NCBI GenBank assembly: GCA_021795395.1
Contig: JAJYPN010000014.1
Location: 1 to 61,294 of the forward strand
Direction: 5' to 3'
DNA from: Pseudomonadota bacterium
GTDB taxonomy: Bacteria > Pseudomonadota > Gammaproteobacteria > Burkholderiales > Sulfuriferulaceae
DNA length: 61,294 nucleotides
In this document: positions 8,775 through 17,501 of the stretch, piece by piece
Layout of the letters: every line of letters starts with the position of its first letter
Numbering within the stretch: the stretch's first letter is position 1
Translations under genes and position numbers: made by a program
The notes under the pieces: generated by a model
Told to the model about the DNA's origin: nothing
Database searches by the model: none
The model's input: the letters and a program-made list of their open reading frames with translations, nothing else

Positions 8775-9995
8775 ATGACACTCAAATCCTCACCCTTGAG
8801 CCTGCTTTCCGTAGCTGGTTATCTGACGGCCTTGATCCCGGTAGGTTTGGCGATAGGAAATGCAGCCGCTGAAATAATCCTGTCGTTGATTGTGATCCTG
8901 TTTTCTATCCACACGATCAAAATCCGTGATTTTTCGTGGCTGAAGAAGGATTGGGTTATCGCACTGCTGGCGTTGTGGGCCTACGGTTGCAGCAGAAGCG
9001 TATTTACGGATAACCCAGGTAAAACCTTTATCGATGCCTTGCCCTGGGTCAGATTTATTCTGTTCGCCGTTGCACTGGAAAGTTGGGTGCTGGCACATGA
9101 AAAATGGCGCAATCTTTTACTGAATTTCGGCTTTGTCGCCGTATCGTGGCTGGCGGCCGACGCTATTTACCAGTATTTGCACGGGACCGATTTATTCGGC
9201 CGGGTGATGGCGTGGCCGCACAGATTGACCGCTTCCTATAGCAAGCCCATCGTCGGCATCATGATCGCATGGTTATTCATACCGTTTTTATTCGGCCGCC
9301 TGGGCAAAAAACAGAATTTCCCCGCACTGGGGTTTGGCGCGTTGACGCTGACTGCCGTTTTGCTCAGCGGTGAACGGATGGCGTTGATATTCAGTATGCT
9401 CTCTATTGTATTGGTCACTTTATTTATCCCCTATTTCCGCAAAACCGGCATAATTGCGCTATTTGTGATCGTTATCGGCATGGTCGCGCTGATGGCGCTT
9501 AAACCCAGCCTATATGACAGACAAATCAAGTCGACTATCGATGTCATCAGCCATTTGCCCGATTCGCCTTATGGAGTGATCTGGCATAGCGCTCTCGACA
9601 TCGTTCGCGACCATCCGGTTTTCGGTGTAGGCATGGGCAACTTTCGTTTGATTTGCCCTGACAGCCGGTATGGTCCGATCGATCCCACCGGCCGCGGATA
9701 TTCGCGCTGCGCCCCGCATCCTCATAACATCTATCTGGAATGGCTGACGGAAGGCGGCGCTATCGCCCTCGCCGGCTTTATAGCATCGATGTTTTTTGTG
9801 ATGCGGCGATTAATGCGGAACTTTGATGCGAATCGTAATAACATTCTTTTCCTGGCTTTAACCATTACCTACGCGGTACGTTTGTGGCCCGTCGCTTCAA
9901 CCACCAGTTTTTTTCATGGCTGGTCGGCGATTCCGTTCTGGCTCGTCATGGGTTGGGCGTTGGCGTATTGCCGCCTGCCCGACCGGACGTCATGA
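8775..9995 (+). CDS. O-antigen ligase / Wzy_C family membrane protein
   Basis: 406-aa inner-membrane protein with about ten hydrophobic segments. The Wzy_C domain is marked by ALDIVRDHPVFGVGMGNF and the short stretch HPHNIYLEWLTEGG, where the loop histidines and the following membrane segment are typical of O-antigen ligases (WaaL) and polymerases (Wzy). These cannot be told apart by sequence; a ligase that joins O-chain to the lipid A core in the periplasm fits the neighbouring LPS-type transferases. ATG 8775 is chosen over a TTG 13 codons upstream because it sits directly before the first membrane region. Confidence 0.85.
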   Translation: MTLKSSPLSLLSVAGYLTALIPVGLAIGNAAAEIILSLIVILFSIHTIKIRDFSWLKKDWVIALLALWAYGCSRSVFTDNPGKTFIDALPWVRFILFAVALESWVLAHEKWRNLLLNFGFVAVSWLAADAIYQYLHGTDLFGRVMAWPHRLTASYSKPIVGIMIAWLFIPFLFGRLGKKQNFPALGFGALTLTAVLLSGERMALIFSMLSIVLVTLFIPYFRKTGIIALFVIVIGMVALMALKPSLYDRQIKSTIDVISHLPDSPYGVIWHSALDIVRDHPVFGVGMGNFRLICPDSRYGPIDPTGRGYSRCAPHPHNIYLEWLTEGGAIALAGFIASMFFVMRRLMRNFDANRNNILFLALTITYAVRLWPVASTTSFFHGWSAIPFWLVMGWALAYCRLPDRTS

Positions 9996-11080
9996 CGCCG
10001 AAAATCGCCATCATATTGCCGCCGAGAGAACAATATTCGAATCGGTTCAAAGGCGCTGTCGCATTATGTATGGCCGATTTCACTACACATAGCCGCTATC
10101 GGGAGTCTACTACGCTGGTCGGCGGGACAAACGCCGATTTCGGTTCCCTGCGCTACGAACAAATCAAGGATTGGAAAAAATGGTATTTGAGGGACAATTT
10201 TGCTTATGCCCGAAAAATCTTGCATTACCTTATCAGTCAGAAATTTACCCACGTTGAAGTACAAAACAGGCCATTGATCCATCGTTATCTGTGTAAAAAA
10301 CTGCCGCCTGCGCTGGCCGTAAGCCTGCATTTGCATAACGATCCGCAAGGGATGAAAGGCTTGCAAAAAAGCAGACAAAGACAGGCGGCGGTCGATCGCT
10401 CGGCAGCGATTTATTGCGTGAGCGAATATATCAGACAGCGCTTTATCGCCGGATTGACGCAGGGCCAGAACAAGGTACATGTCATCCATAACGGTATCGA
10501 TACCAAAAACCGGCCGCAAATCGCCAAAGAAAAAATCATACTTTACGTAGGGCGCATCATTCAGGAAAAAGGCGCCCTGCCGCTATCCATGGCTTATACC
10601 CGAATCGCTCCGCATTTGCCTGACTGGAAATTCGTCGTGAGCGGTGCCGATCGATTCGATTCGGTCTCGGAATATGAAAAGGAAACGCATAAAAACCTGA
10701 GCGAATTAGGACGCCAGTGCGAATATACTGGCTATATCGGTCACGATGAAGTCATGCGCTATTTTTCCAGGGCAGAGATCGCCGTCATACCTTCCGTCTG
10801 GGACGAGCCATTCGGCCGTACCGTTCTCGAAGCCATGGCCAGTACGGCCGCCGTCGTCACCAGCGGTACCGGTGGGATCAAGGAAATTATCGGCAGCACC
10901 GGCATAGTGGTCAATCCGCCGACACCGGAAGGATTGGGCCGGGCAATACTGGAACTGGCGGAAAACCCGACAAAGCGCGCGGCAGCACAGCAGGAAGGAT
11001 ACAAAAGAGCGGCCGGTTGTTTCGATATCCGGCATGTGACGGCCATACTCGATGACATAAGAAACCGGATTTCGCCGTAA
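9992..11080 (+). CDS. Glycosyltransferase family 4
   Basis: 362-aa GT-B transferase. Overlaps the O-antigen-ligase-like gene by 4 bases (ATGA), so it is co-translated with it. N-terminus KIAIILPPREQYSNRFKGAVAL; then AIYCVSEYIRQRF and VHVIHNGIDT, the linker typical of GT4; the donor half has ILYVGRIIQEKGALPL, an EX7E motif EPFGRTVLE and GTGGIKEIIG. Substrate unknown; likely LPS core or a related surface glycan. Directly downstream lies a decayed toxin-antitoxin fragment (11122-11282). Confidence 0.92.
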   Translation: MTPKIAIILPPREQYSNRFKGAVALCMADFTTHSRYRESTTLVGGTNADFGSLRYEQIKDWKKWYLRDNFAYARKILHYLISQKFTHVEVQNRPLIHRYLCKKLPPALAVSLHLHNDPQGMKGLQKSRQRQAAVDRSAAIYCVSEYIRQRFIAGLTQGQNKVHVIHNGIDTKNRPQIAKEKIILYVGRIIQEKGALPLSMAYTRIAPHLPDWKFVVSGADRFDSVSEYEKETHKNLSELGRQCEYTGYIGHDEVMRYFSRAEIAVIPSVWDEPFGRTVLEAMASTAAVVTSGTGGIKEIIGSTGIVVNPPTPEGLGRAILELAENPTKRAAAQQEGYKRAAGCFDIRHVTAILDDIRNRISP

Positions 11081-11121
11081 TTCTTGCGCATTGTTATCAT
11101 GCCGGATTGCGTCTGCATACG

Positions 11122-11282
11122 AAATTCCGGGACAAGGTGCGCGCGGAGGCGCAACCGGTATGAATGAGAACCGTCTGCCTGATTCCATCGATCACATACT
11201 GCAAGCCGCAGCGGGTGCATGCAGCTTCGTGGAGGGTCTGGGCAAAGACGCCTTTCTTGAGGACAAACGCGCAACGCACTGC
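11122..11282 (+). pseudogene. Relic of an mntA-hepT toxin-antitoxin pair
   Basis: Two joined gene ends remain. Bases 11122-11163 read KFRDKVRAEAQPV-stop, matching the last codons of the intact mntA at 14584-14623 (KFRALVLAEARPV-stop). An overlapping ATG at 11160 then opens MNENRLPDSIDHILQAAAG and goes on through CSFVEGLGKDAFLEDKR; about 26 of the first 37 residues agree with the intact HepT at 14620. The same ATGA junction is kept. After DKR the similarity stops and the EamA gene begins on the other strand. DNA similarity to the intact copy is clearly below that of a recent duplicate, so this is an old, divergent paralogue. Confidence 0.8.
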
Positions 11283-11285
11283 GGC

Positions 11286-12125
11286 TTACGTTTTTTTAGT
11301 CAGGCTAACCAACGCGATCCCAAACAGTATCATGCCACCGGATTCGATCAGCGTATGGCTTAAAATTTCGTGCAGCAATGGCACCGCTGCCACGGCCACG
11401 ATAACGGGGATCAGCATTTGTATGACCGCACTCGTCGCACCGGACAGCTTCTTCAAGAGGCGGTACCAAAGCACATACACCAGCGCCGAAGTAAATCCCC
11501 CGGAAACAGCGGCATAAAGCGCTCCTTTCAAGCTGATGGTCAGCAGTTGATCGCCATGAATAGCAATATAAACAGCCAGCAGACCTAAAGCGGCATACAT
11601 GAAATTGGCCGTCGTGCTGGCCAGATTATCTGCGGAGCGCTTGCCGAGTATCGAGTAAGCCGCCCACGCCATGCCGGCGCACAGCATCAATACTATCCCC
11701 GAGGCGCTGTTTGCCTGCACATGGCTTCCGACCAGTCGCCACAAGCCCGATAAAGTCAACAGGCTGCCTGCCCATTGCCATACCGACAAACGATAGCCCC
11801 GATACACTTCCCACGCCAGCATGGCCGCCTGAATAGCAAAAAACAGAAATAAGGTGCCGCTCGCCGCGCCTAATTTTACATAGCCGTAGGCAAAAGCCAG
11901 AGCGTAGATTGCCAGCATGAACGGCATCGCAGGATAAAGCACCGGGCGTTTTCGGATCGCCAGCGATAAGCCCAGTAATATCAAGGCACCGCTGCTTAAA
12001 CGTATCACCGTAAACGTCAGCGGATCGATCGAACCGCTTCCCAGGGCGGCCCGTGCAAGCAAGCTATTACCCGCCATTCCTGCGAGCACCGACACGATTA
12101 GCAAGCTCAGTCGCAAGCTAGCCAT
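11286..12125 (-). CDS. EamA/DMT family transporter
   Basis: 279-aa inner-membrane protein with about ten transmembrane segments arranged as two EamA repeats (drug/metabolite transporter superfamily). Recognisable pieces are LTFTVIRLSSGALILLGLSLAI in the first repeat and SGGFTSALVYVLWYRLLKKLSGATSAVIQMLIPVIVAVAA in the second, the family signature. Substrate cannot be inferred. ATG 12125 overlaps the stop of the upstream transferase (TGATG), so the reading frame further upstream is not coding. Co-transcription with a GT4 raises the possibility of transporting a lipid-linked or amino-sugar precursor, but this is weak. Confidence 0.88.
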   Translation of the reverse strand: MASLRLSLLIVSVLAGMAGNSLLARAALGSGSIDPLTFTVIRLSSGALILLGLSLAIRKRPVLYPAMPFMLAIYALAFAYGYVKLGAASGTLFLFFAIQAAMLAWEVYRGYRLSVWQWAGSLLTLSGLWRLVGSHVQANSASGIVLMLCAGMAWAAYSILGKRSADNLASTTANFMYAALGLLAVYIAIHGDQLLTISLKGALYAAVSGGFTSALVYVLWYRLLKKLSGATSAVIQMLIPVIVAVAAVPLLHEILSHTLIESGGMILFGIALVSLTKKT

Positions 12126-13183
12126 CAGTTTATCGCCAAAACGCGTTGATAAACCGCGACTGTATCGGCGGCTTGCTTGATCGGGCTGAACCGTGATTGC
12201 GCTGCCGTTCTGGCGGCCTGGGCGAGTTGCTCGCGCCGTCCGTTGTCTATCGCAATCGTTTCGATTGCCTCTGCGATTGCCTGCGGATCGCCTGGCGGAA
12301 TAAGCAGGCCGTTCTTGCCGAAATCGAGCATGGCGGGAATCGCTCCGGTTTTTGTACCGATACACGGCAAGCCTGTCGCCATCGCTTCGAGAAAAGCGAT
12401 ACAGAACCCCTCCTTGATACTCGGTTGCAAATACATATCGCAAGCGGCAAGCAGATCCGGCACATCGTGCCGCGTCCCGAGGAAATTGACGCGCCCGGAC
12501 AGATCGAGCCTGGAAGATAATCGCGAGAGTTTATCCCTGTCGGGCCCCTCGCCTGCCAGCACCAGATGCAGTTTCGGCAATCTCGCGGCCAATCGAGCGA
12601 GAGCTTCGATGGCGTATTGCTGTCCTTTGGCCGGAACCAGACGGGCAACGCACAATACGATCAGCTTATCCTGCCACCCCAATTGTTGACGTATCTGCTC
12701 GCGTTTATCCGTACCGTAATTCTGTGCGTCGACCGAATTGTAGACGACGCTGGTCCGGCTCTCCGGGTAGCCCAGGCGGCACAAGGAATCGCGCACCATG
12801 TCGGATACGCAGATCACATGGCTGCAAAACCGAAAAGGCGCGCTGTGTTTGACAATATTGTGCGCGGTGGCAACGCAGGGAACGGAGTGGTTCACGCGAC
12901 CGACCATGGCGGCAGATTTGAGCATGTGCGCATGAAGCAGATCGGGTTCGACCTGACGTATCACAGTACGTAAGGACCATAAGGACCAAGGATGCCAGCG
13001 CCCTCCGGCACGAATCGGGTAGCAGGAAATACCCTGTTGTTTCAATGCGAGTCCGAGTTCGCCTTGTGCTGGCAATGCTACTGCGATATCCAGTCCTCTT
13101 GCTTGCTGTTGCAGACACAAATCGAGCAAATGCTTTTCGGCGCCGCCTACGCCGGTCGATGCAATGATGTGCAAGATTTTCAA
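12125..13183 (-). CDS. Glycosyltransferase family 4 (WaaG/PimA-like)
   Basis: 352-aa GT-B enzyme. Starts at a TTG codon with AGGG nine bases before; MKILHIIASTGVGGAEKHLLD is the expected first strand and acceptor loop, so no longer start is needed. Central VCVSDMVRDSL and VVYNSVDAQ; donor half VARLVPAKGQQYAIEAL, LAGEGPDRDKL, the EX7E motif EGFCIAFLE and IPAMLD. Probably adds a hexose to LPS core or an exported glycan. Divergent from the WaaE-like gene at 13246 with a 62-base shared promoter region. Confidence 0.92.
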   Translation of the reverse strand: MKILHIIASTGVGGAEKHLLDLCLQQQARGLDIAVALPAQGELGLALKQQGISCYPIRAGGRWHPWSLWSLRTVIRQVEPDLLHAHMLKSAAMVGRVNHSVPCVATAHNIVKHSAPFRFCSHVICVSDMVRDSLCRLGYPESRTSVVYNSVDAQNYGTDKREQIRQQLGWQDKLIVLCVARLVPAKGQQYAIEALARLAARLPKLHLVLAGEGPDRDKLSRLSSRLDLSGRVNFLGTRHDVPDLLAACDMYLQPSIKEGFCIAFLEAMATGLPCIGTKTGAIPAMLDFGKNGLLIPPGDPQAIAEAIETIAIDNGRREQLAQAARTAAQSRFSPIKQAADTVAVYQRVLAIN

Positions 13184-13245
13184 GAGACGGCCCTGCCCTG
13201 TGTTATAGTTTTCTCATTCGTAAATTCTGTCGCGCCGCTATTTTC

Positions 13246-14064
13246 ATGGAAAAACTCTCCGCCTTCGTCACCACCTATAATAATGCTCGCACGCTGGAAT
13301 CGTGCCTGGAGAGCGTCAAATGGGCGGATGAAATCGTGCTGCTTGATTCTGGAAGTAACGATGCCACGCTGGATATTGCCCAACGATACGGATGTCAAAT
13401 TTATCATCAGCCATTTCTCGGTTACGGTAAGCAAAAGCAGCTCGCACTCACCAAAACCACACATTTATGGGTATTGCTGCTCGATGCCGACGAAGCGCTG
13501 TCTCCGGCATCGCAACAGGAAATTCGTCAATTGCTGCAGCAAGGGCCCGATGCGGACGGCTACGTCATTCCGCGCAAAGAGCAGATGTTCTGGCAAATGA
13601 ATAACGACTATGTGCGCCTGAACAAGTTTCTGCGGCTGTTTCGCAAGGACAAGGGCCATATTACCGATATGCCCATACACGCCGCCCCCAAGGTCGACGG
13701 TCTGATCAAAAGCCTGCAAGCGCCATTCTATCATTACGGCGAAACCGATATCGATGTTAAGGTCAGCAAATTGAATGCCTACTCCACCGGCCTGGTCAAA
13801 GACAAGGTCGCCAAAGGCAAACTGCCGAATCCGTGGATATGCGTCGTTTACCCGCCTTTTTATTTCCTCCGCGCCTATTTTTTCAAGCGTGCATTTTTGA
13901 ACGGCTGGGGCGGTTTTTTCACCTCGGTGTGCGGCGCATTTTACGTATTTCTGAAATACGCCAAGCTGTATGAATATTACCAGCGCAAACACTACGGCAA
14001 ATCACTGATGCCCGCCGGCGCTCCAGACAATCCTCCAGTCTACGAATCGGACAAACCGGTGTGA
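13246..14064 (+). CDS. WaaE-like glycosyltransferase family 2 (LPS core)
   Basis: 272 aa. GT2 (GT-A) domain with SAFVTTYNNARTLESCLESVKWADEIVLLDSGSNDATLDIA, the string YGKQKQLAL, and the metal-binding DAD in LLLDADEALS. These are typical for the KdtX/WaaE branch that adds a beta-glucose to inner-core heptose. The C-terminal part is hydrophobic and aromatic (FYFLRAYFFKRAFLNGWGGF), a membrane-association region common to this group. WaaE is the best match, but other GT2 core enzymes look alike. Confidence 0.88.
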   Translation: MEKLSAFVTTYNNARTLESCLESVKWADEIVLLDSGSNDATLDIAQRYGCQIYHQPFLGYGKQKQLALTKTTHLWVLLLDADEALSPASQQEIRQLLQQGPDADGYVIPRKEQMFWQMNNDYVRLNKFLRLFRKDKGHITDMPIHAAPKVDGLIKSLQAPFYHYGETDIDVKVSKLNAYSTGLVKDKVAKGKLPNPWICVVYPPFYFLRAYFFKRAFLNGWGGFFTSVCGAFYVFLKYAKLYEYYQRKHYGKSLMPAGAPDNPPVYESDKPV

Positions 14065-14332
14065 TATGCGCAATTTACCCTGTAATTCGCTTATTCGACA
14101 ATAAATGTCTATCCCGTTCCGCACCTGGCAATGCGGGTTAAAGCAGTCGGCGGCGGTCACGATCGAGCGGCGGGACCTGCGGTCTCGTTCTTGAAAGCGT
14201 CGGTCTGCGACAAACCTGCCTGCCATCCAGTGCAGCGCGCGAAATCAAGGCGTTGCGGTTCTCGAAATAGCTCTTGAAATGCTATTCTCGATCTCTTACT
14301 ATTGCAACGAGTTTCGATAAGAAAGGATGACC

Positions 14333-14623
14333 ATGCGACCGTCCGTTGTGCTCGACATGAACCGAAGTGCTGTGCGCGAAGCGGTGAACCGCTTTCGCAC
14401 GGCGAACCCGCGCGTCTTCGGTTCGGTGCTGCATGGTACCGACCGGGACGGTAGCGACCTGGACCTGCTGGTCGATGCGCTGCCTGGTGCCACATTATTG
14501 GACTTGGGCGGGTTGCTCGATGAGCTGGAATCGCTGCTCGGCATACATGTTGATTTGCTGACGCCCGGCGACCTGCCGCCGAAGTTCCGGGCCTTGGTGC
14601 TCGCGGAGGCACGACCGGTATGA
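14333..14623 (+). CDS. mntA: MntA-like nucleotidyltransferase antitoxin
   Basis: 96-aa minimal nucleotidyltransferase. The active-site signature GSX10DXD is complete: GS at residues 30-31, D42 and D44, with the third acidic residue in HVDLL (D74). In characterised MNT/HEPN systems this protein adds AMP to a tyrosine of the HepT toxin and thereby silences it. ATG 14333 fits AAGGA at 14323-14327 with 5 bases spacing better than the ATG at 14327. Its stop overlaps the hepT start (ATGA), the usual arrangement. The 268 bases upstream hold no gene I can support. Confidence 0.92.
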   Translation: MRPSVVLDMNRSAVREAVNRFRTANPRVFGSVLHGTDRDGSDLDLLVDALPGATLLDLGGLLDELESLLGIHVDLLTPGDLPPKFRALVLAEARPV

Positions 14624-15291
14624 GCGGGAGCCGCCTTCCCGACTACATCGACCACATCCACCAGGCCGCGACCGATGCATGCAGCTTTGCGGAGGGGCTG
14701 GACAAGGATGATTTCCTGGCAGATAAGCGCACCCAGCAGGCCGTCATCATGAGCCTTATCATCATCGGCGAGGCGGCCACGAAGGTGATGGACAGCAACC
14801 CCGAGTTCACCCATGCGCACCAGGAAATACCGTGGCGCAGCATACGCGGCATGCGTAACCGCATCGCCCACGGCTACTTCGATATCGATCTCGAAGTGGT
14901 GTGGGACACCGTGCAAACGGCGTTGCCGGAACTACTGAAGCAATTGCCTGGCGTAACCCGTTTGCTTTCAACGCATGATGCGACATTTGGTGCTGAAATC
15001 GTTACCGCTGTCATCGACACTGGTACGCCGTCTGGCCGGTTCTTCTTCCACGCCATGGACAGCCTCGCCGAAATGGAGCGCGAGCGGACCGTCGAGCGCA
15101 TTCGCGCCGGGCTGGAAGCGGTTCGTCAGCTTGGCCGCAAGGGCGGTCGCAAGCCCAAGATGACCGACAGCAAGATCGAATCGGCCAAGAAGCTGCTCGC
15201 CAGCGGCATCCCACCCAGGGACGTAGCCAAAAATCTCGACGTGTCCGTTCCTACGCTGTACCGCTGGGTGCCAGCCTCGGCGCACGCTTAA
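14620..15291 (+). CDS. hepT: HepT-like HEPN toxin fused to the C-terminal half of a serine resolvase
   Basis: Residues 1-110 are a HepT HEPN ribonuclease: helical, ending in PELLKQLP, with the catalytic and AMP-acceptor motif RX4HXY intact (R79, H84, Y86 in RNRIAHGY). HepT proteins normally stop there, near 110-115 aa. This frame runs on. Residues 128-223 match the end of Tn3-type resolvases/invertases: AVIDTGTPSGRFFFHAMDSLAEMERERTVERIRAGL, the linker RKGGRKPKMTD, and a Hin-type helix-turn-helix (about 187-216, PPRDVAKNLDVSVPTLYRW). The resolvase catalytic serine domain is missing. Bases just before the junction read like resolvase in another frame (RHLVLKSL at 14981), so a small deletion may have created the fusion. 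Confidence 0.88.
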   Translation: MSGSRLPDYIDHIHQAATDACSFAEGLDKDDFLADKRTQQAVIMSLIIIGEAATKVMDSNPEFTHAHQEIPWRSIRGMRNRIAHGYFDIDLEVVWDTVQTALPELLKQLPGVTRLLSTHDATFGAEIVTAVIDTGTPSGRFFFHAMDSLAEMERERTVERIRAGLEAVRQLGRKGGRKPKMTDSKIESAKKLLASGIPPRDVAKNLDVSVPTLYRWVPASAHA

Positions 15292-15699
15292 CGTACTTTC
15301 TTTAAATTCCGTTTTCGGAGACGACCCCAACTGGAAAAACGCACTGCTCACAGTTGACCCGAATCGCACACGCTTGCGCGTATTGCCATTGCAGCCCAGA
15401 TAAGACTGGAACCGATGTGCCGTCAGGAATCTTTCAAGACCGCAATGGTCGGCAAAAATCCGTATCCGGAACCAAGATCCGCAGTTTTCCGCCGCCAACG
15501 ATGAACTTATCCTTACATAGCCGCTCTGATTGTAAGCTGTGCCCGTGGAGCAATCGCCATACTGTTTTTGATCAGGACTACAACGTTGATACGGAACATT
15601 TCGAGTCCCGTCAGTCCCAAGCTTGAAATCTTCCAAGCATTTTCTATCATGTCGGCCGAAATTATTGTTCGGATCGTATAGCTTAGCAAGGAGTGAGTA
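15292..15699 (+). other. Intergenic stretch, no gene supported
   Basis: About 400 bases between the toxin fusion and the ICL/PEP-mutase family gene. No reading frame with family features was recognised on either strand. A long open frame on the minus strand runs through it and both flanking genes, and is read as a shadow. The stretch follows a resolvase fragment and may be residual mobile DNA. The last bases carry a good ribosome site (AAGGAG) for the gene at 15700. Confidence 0.5.
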
Positions 15700-16599
15700 A
15701 TGGCGTGTAACAGCAAAACAATACCGGCGACCCACCCAGGCGCCGCATTGCGTAAAGAAATCGCTAGCGGTCGATTCGTGGCTCCGTTTATCGGAATTTA
15801 CGATGCATTTTCCGCCACCATCGCCGCCAAGCATTCTCCCAATCTGTTTTACAGCGGTTTCGGTTTTGCCGCCAGCCATTACGGGCTTCCCGATGTCGGT
15901 TATATTGCCTGGAGCGACATGGTTCAAGCTGCCTGGCGCATACGCCAGATACTTCCCGACCATAAACTGCTGGTGGATGTGGACGACGGTTATGTTGACG
16001 CCTCTGTCGCGTGCCATGTCACCTCACAGCTCGAACAAATGGGCGTAGCGATGATTATGCTCGAAGATCAAAAACGCCCTCGTCGTTGCGGGCATTTTGA
16101 CGGCAAAATTTTATTGCCGATCGAAGAGTATATGGAAAAACTGGACATGGTGCTGTCGCAACGCACCGATTTGTGCGTGTTGGCGCGGACCGATGCATCG
16201 GGCGACGAAATTTATAAACGCATAGAGCGTATTTCCAGTACCGATGTGGAAGCAATTCTGGTCGATGGCGTACGTACTCTCGAAACCCTGCGCGAAGTCC
16301 GTAAAATAACCGACAAACCCTTGCTGTTCAATCAGATTGCCGGCGGCAAAAGCCCGCGGGTAACCTTGTCCGACCTGAATGCTGCGGGAGCGCGCCTGGC
16401 TTTATATTCGACGCCCTGCCTGTTTGCCGCGCAAACGGCGATGAACGATTCGCTCTCGGCAATTTTTGCCGATGACGGACGTTTACCCAGTACCGAATTT
16501 GGATGCGCGGTCGGGGTTACGGAATGCAGCGTAATGCTGGAAGCAAATATGTCTTTGCATATACCGCCGGGCTGCGCTGAAAAATTCGGTAAGGCATGA
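15700..16599 (+). CDS. Isocitrate lyase / PEP mutase superfamily enzyme
   Basis: 299-aa TIM-barrel enzyme of the ICL/PEPM group, which makes or breaks C-C or P-C bonds of 2-oxo or phosphono acids. Visible active-site pieces: LLVDVDDGYV (metal-binding aspartates), LEDQKRPRRCGH (the loop with the conserved Cys and His), VLARTDA and LFNQIAGGKSP. The sequence does not say which member it is: 2-methylisocitrate lyase, oxaloacetate decarboxylase, PEP mutase and phosphonopyruvate hydrolase all share these residues. The strong ribosome site fixes the ATG. The gene for a TauE/SafE exporter follows after one base. Confidence 0.85.
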   Translation: MACNSKTIPATHPGAALRKEIASGRFVAPFIGIYDAFSATIAAKHSPNLFYSGFGFAASHYGLPDVGYIAWSDMVQAAWRIRQILPDHKLLVDVDDGYVDASVACHVTSQLEQMGVAMIMLEDQKRPRRCGHFDGKILLPIEEYMEKLDMVLSQRTDLCVLARTDASGDEIYKRIERISSTDVEAILVDGVRTLETLREVRKITDKPLLFNQIAGGKSPRVTLSDLNAAGARLALYSTPCLFAAQTAMNDSLSAIFADDGRLPSTEFGCAVGVTECSVMLEANMSLHIPPGCAEKFGKA

Positions 16600-16600
16600 C

Positions 16601-17416
16601 GTGCTGTTCCATTTGGTAATTTACCTCATAACCGGCAGCATCGCCGGTTACCTGGCAGGATTGTTCGGTGTAGGCGGCGGTATCATAATCGTGCCGGTAC
16701 TGGTTGTCCTGTTCAAGACCACGGGAATTTCGCCTGCCGTTATCATGCCTCAGGCCATAGGCACATCCATGGCGATCGTAACCGTCACTTCTCTGATGGG
16801 GGCCAAAGCTCACTGTGCCAACATGAATGTGGACTGGCCGAAAGTAAAATTATTGCTGCCGGCGGTTTTGTTCGGCGTGATCGTCGGCGCTTTGCTGGGT
16901 TCCTATATCGCACGCGATGCCTTGATCTGGTGCGTGATTGCGTTTGAATTGAGCGTAGCCGGGATGTTCCTGCTGCAAGTCATCCGTAAGGACGGACACG
17001 ACGAGGGAGCCGTCCCGAAACAGGCTTTGTCCCGTACCGCCATGCTTGCCGTTTCCGGAGGATTGGGGCTGGTATCGAGCATAGTCGGCATTGCCGGAGG
17101 CACATTGTTTGTGCCGTTTTTGGGTTTCTGCGGGGTAGGCATGCGCAAAGCCATCGGCACCGCCACGGCATTGGGCGCGCCGCTCAGCCTGGTTGCTGCG
17201 TGCGTTTACCTTCTGACCGGATTATTGAGTCATAAACCGCTGCCTGCGTATTCAATCGGCTATATTTATCTACCGGCGTTTCTAGGCTGTGTCGCAGGAG
17301 GGTACTGGACATCGAAACACGGGGCATCGCTGGGGCTGAAATTCAATTTGCGCTGGCTGAAACTGGCTTTTGCATTAATTCTGTTAGGCGCCGCCGGGAA
17401 AATGCTATTTCTCTAG
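16601..17416 (+). CDS. TauE/SafE family exporter
   Basis: 271-aa inner-membrane protein with about eight transmembrane segments in two TauE repeats. The first has GLFGVGGGIIIVPVLVVLF and the second SIVGIAGGTLFVPFLGFCGV, the glycine-rich signatures of the family. Members export sulfite, sulfoacetate or other organic anions. GTG is the start: it lies one base after the preceding stop and has AAGG six bases upstream. Co-transcription with an ICL/PEPM enzyme suggests the pair makes and exports, or takes up, a small organic acid, possibly a sulfonate. This is inference only. Confidence 0.9.
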   Translation: MLFHLVIYLITGSIAGYLAGLFGVGGGIIIVPVLVVLFKTTGISPAVIMPQAIGTSMAIVTVTSLMGAKAHCANMNVDWPKVKLLLPAVLFGVIVGALLGSYIARDALIWCVIAFELSVAGMFLLQVIRKDGHDEGAVPKQALSRTAMLAVSGGLGLVSSIVGIAGGTLFVPFLGFCGVGMRKAIGTATALGAPLSLVAACVYLLTGLLSHKPLPAYSIGYIYLPAFLGCVAGGYWTSKHGASLGLKFNLRWLKLAFALILLGAAGKMLFL

Positions 17417-17501
17417 CAATCTGTCGGATTTGAGCGATTGTAGCGAAGCGGACGGCGCCGTGATTCAGTCTCACGTCTCGACAGGCTGCGGGGAAATCGT
17501 A

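Noticed and set aside
14157-14612. Minus-strand frame over mntA resembling a transposon tail
   Set aside because: Opposes an intact, motif-complete gene. The pattern near 14200 could be old mobile DNA, but I cannot name it.
14968-16017. A 349-codon open frame on the minus strand through hepT and the ICL/PEPM gene
   Set aside because: It runs antisense to two clear genes, has no recognisable domain and no ribosome site; its Cys- and Gly-rich look is what a shadow of these genes gives.
17417-17501. Search for a terminator between the convergent exporter and GT9 genes
   Set aside because: No stem with a T run found.
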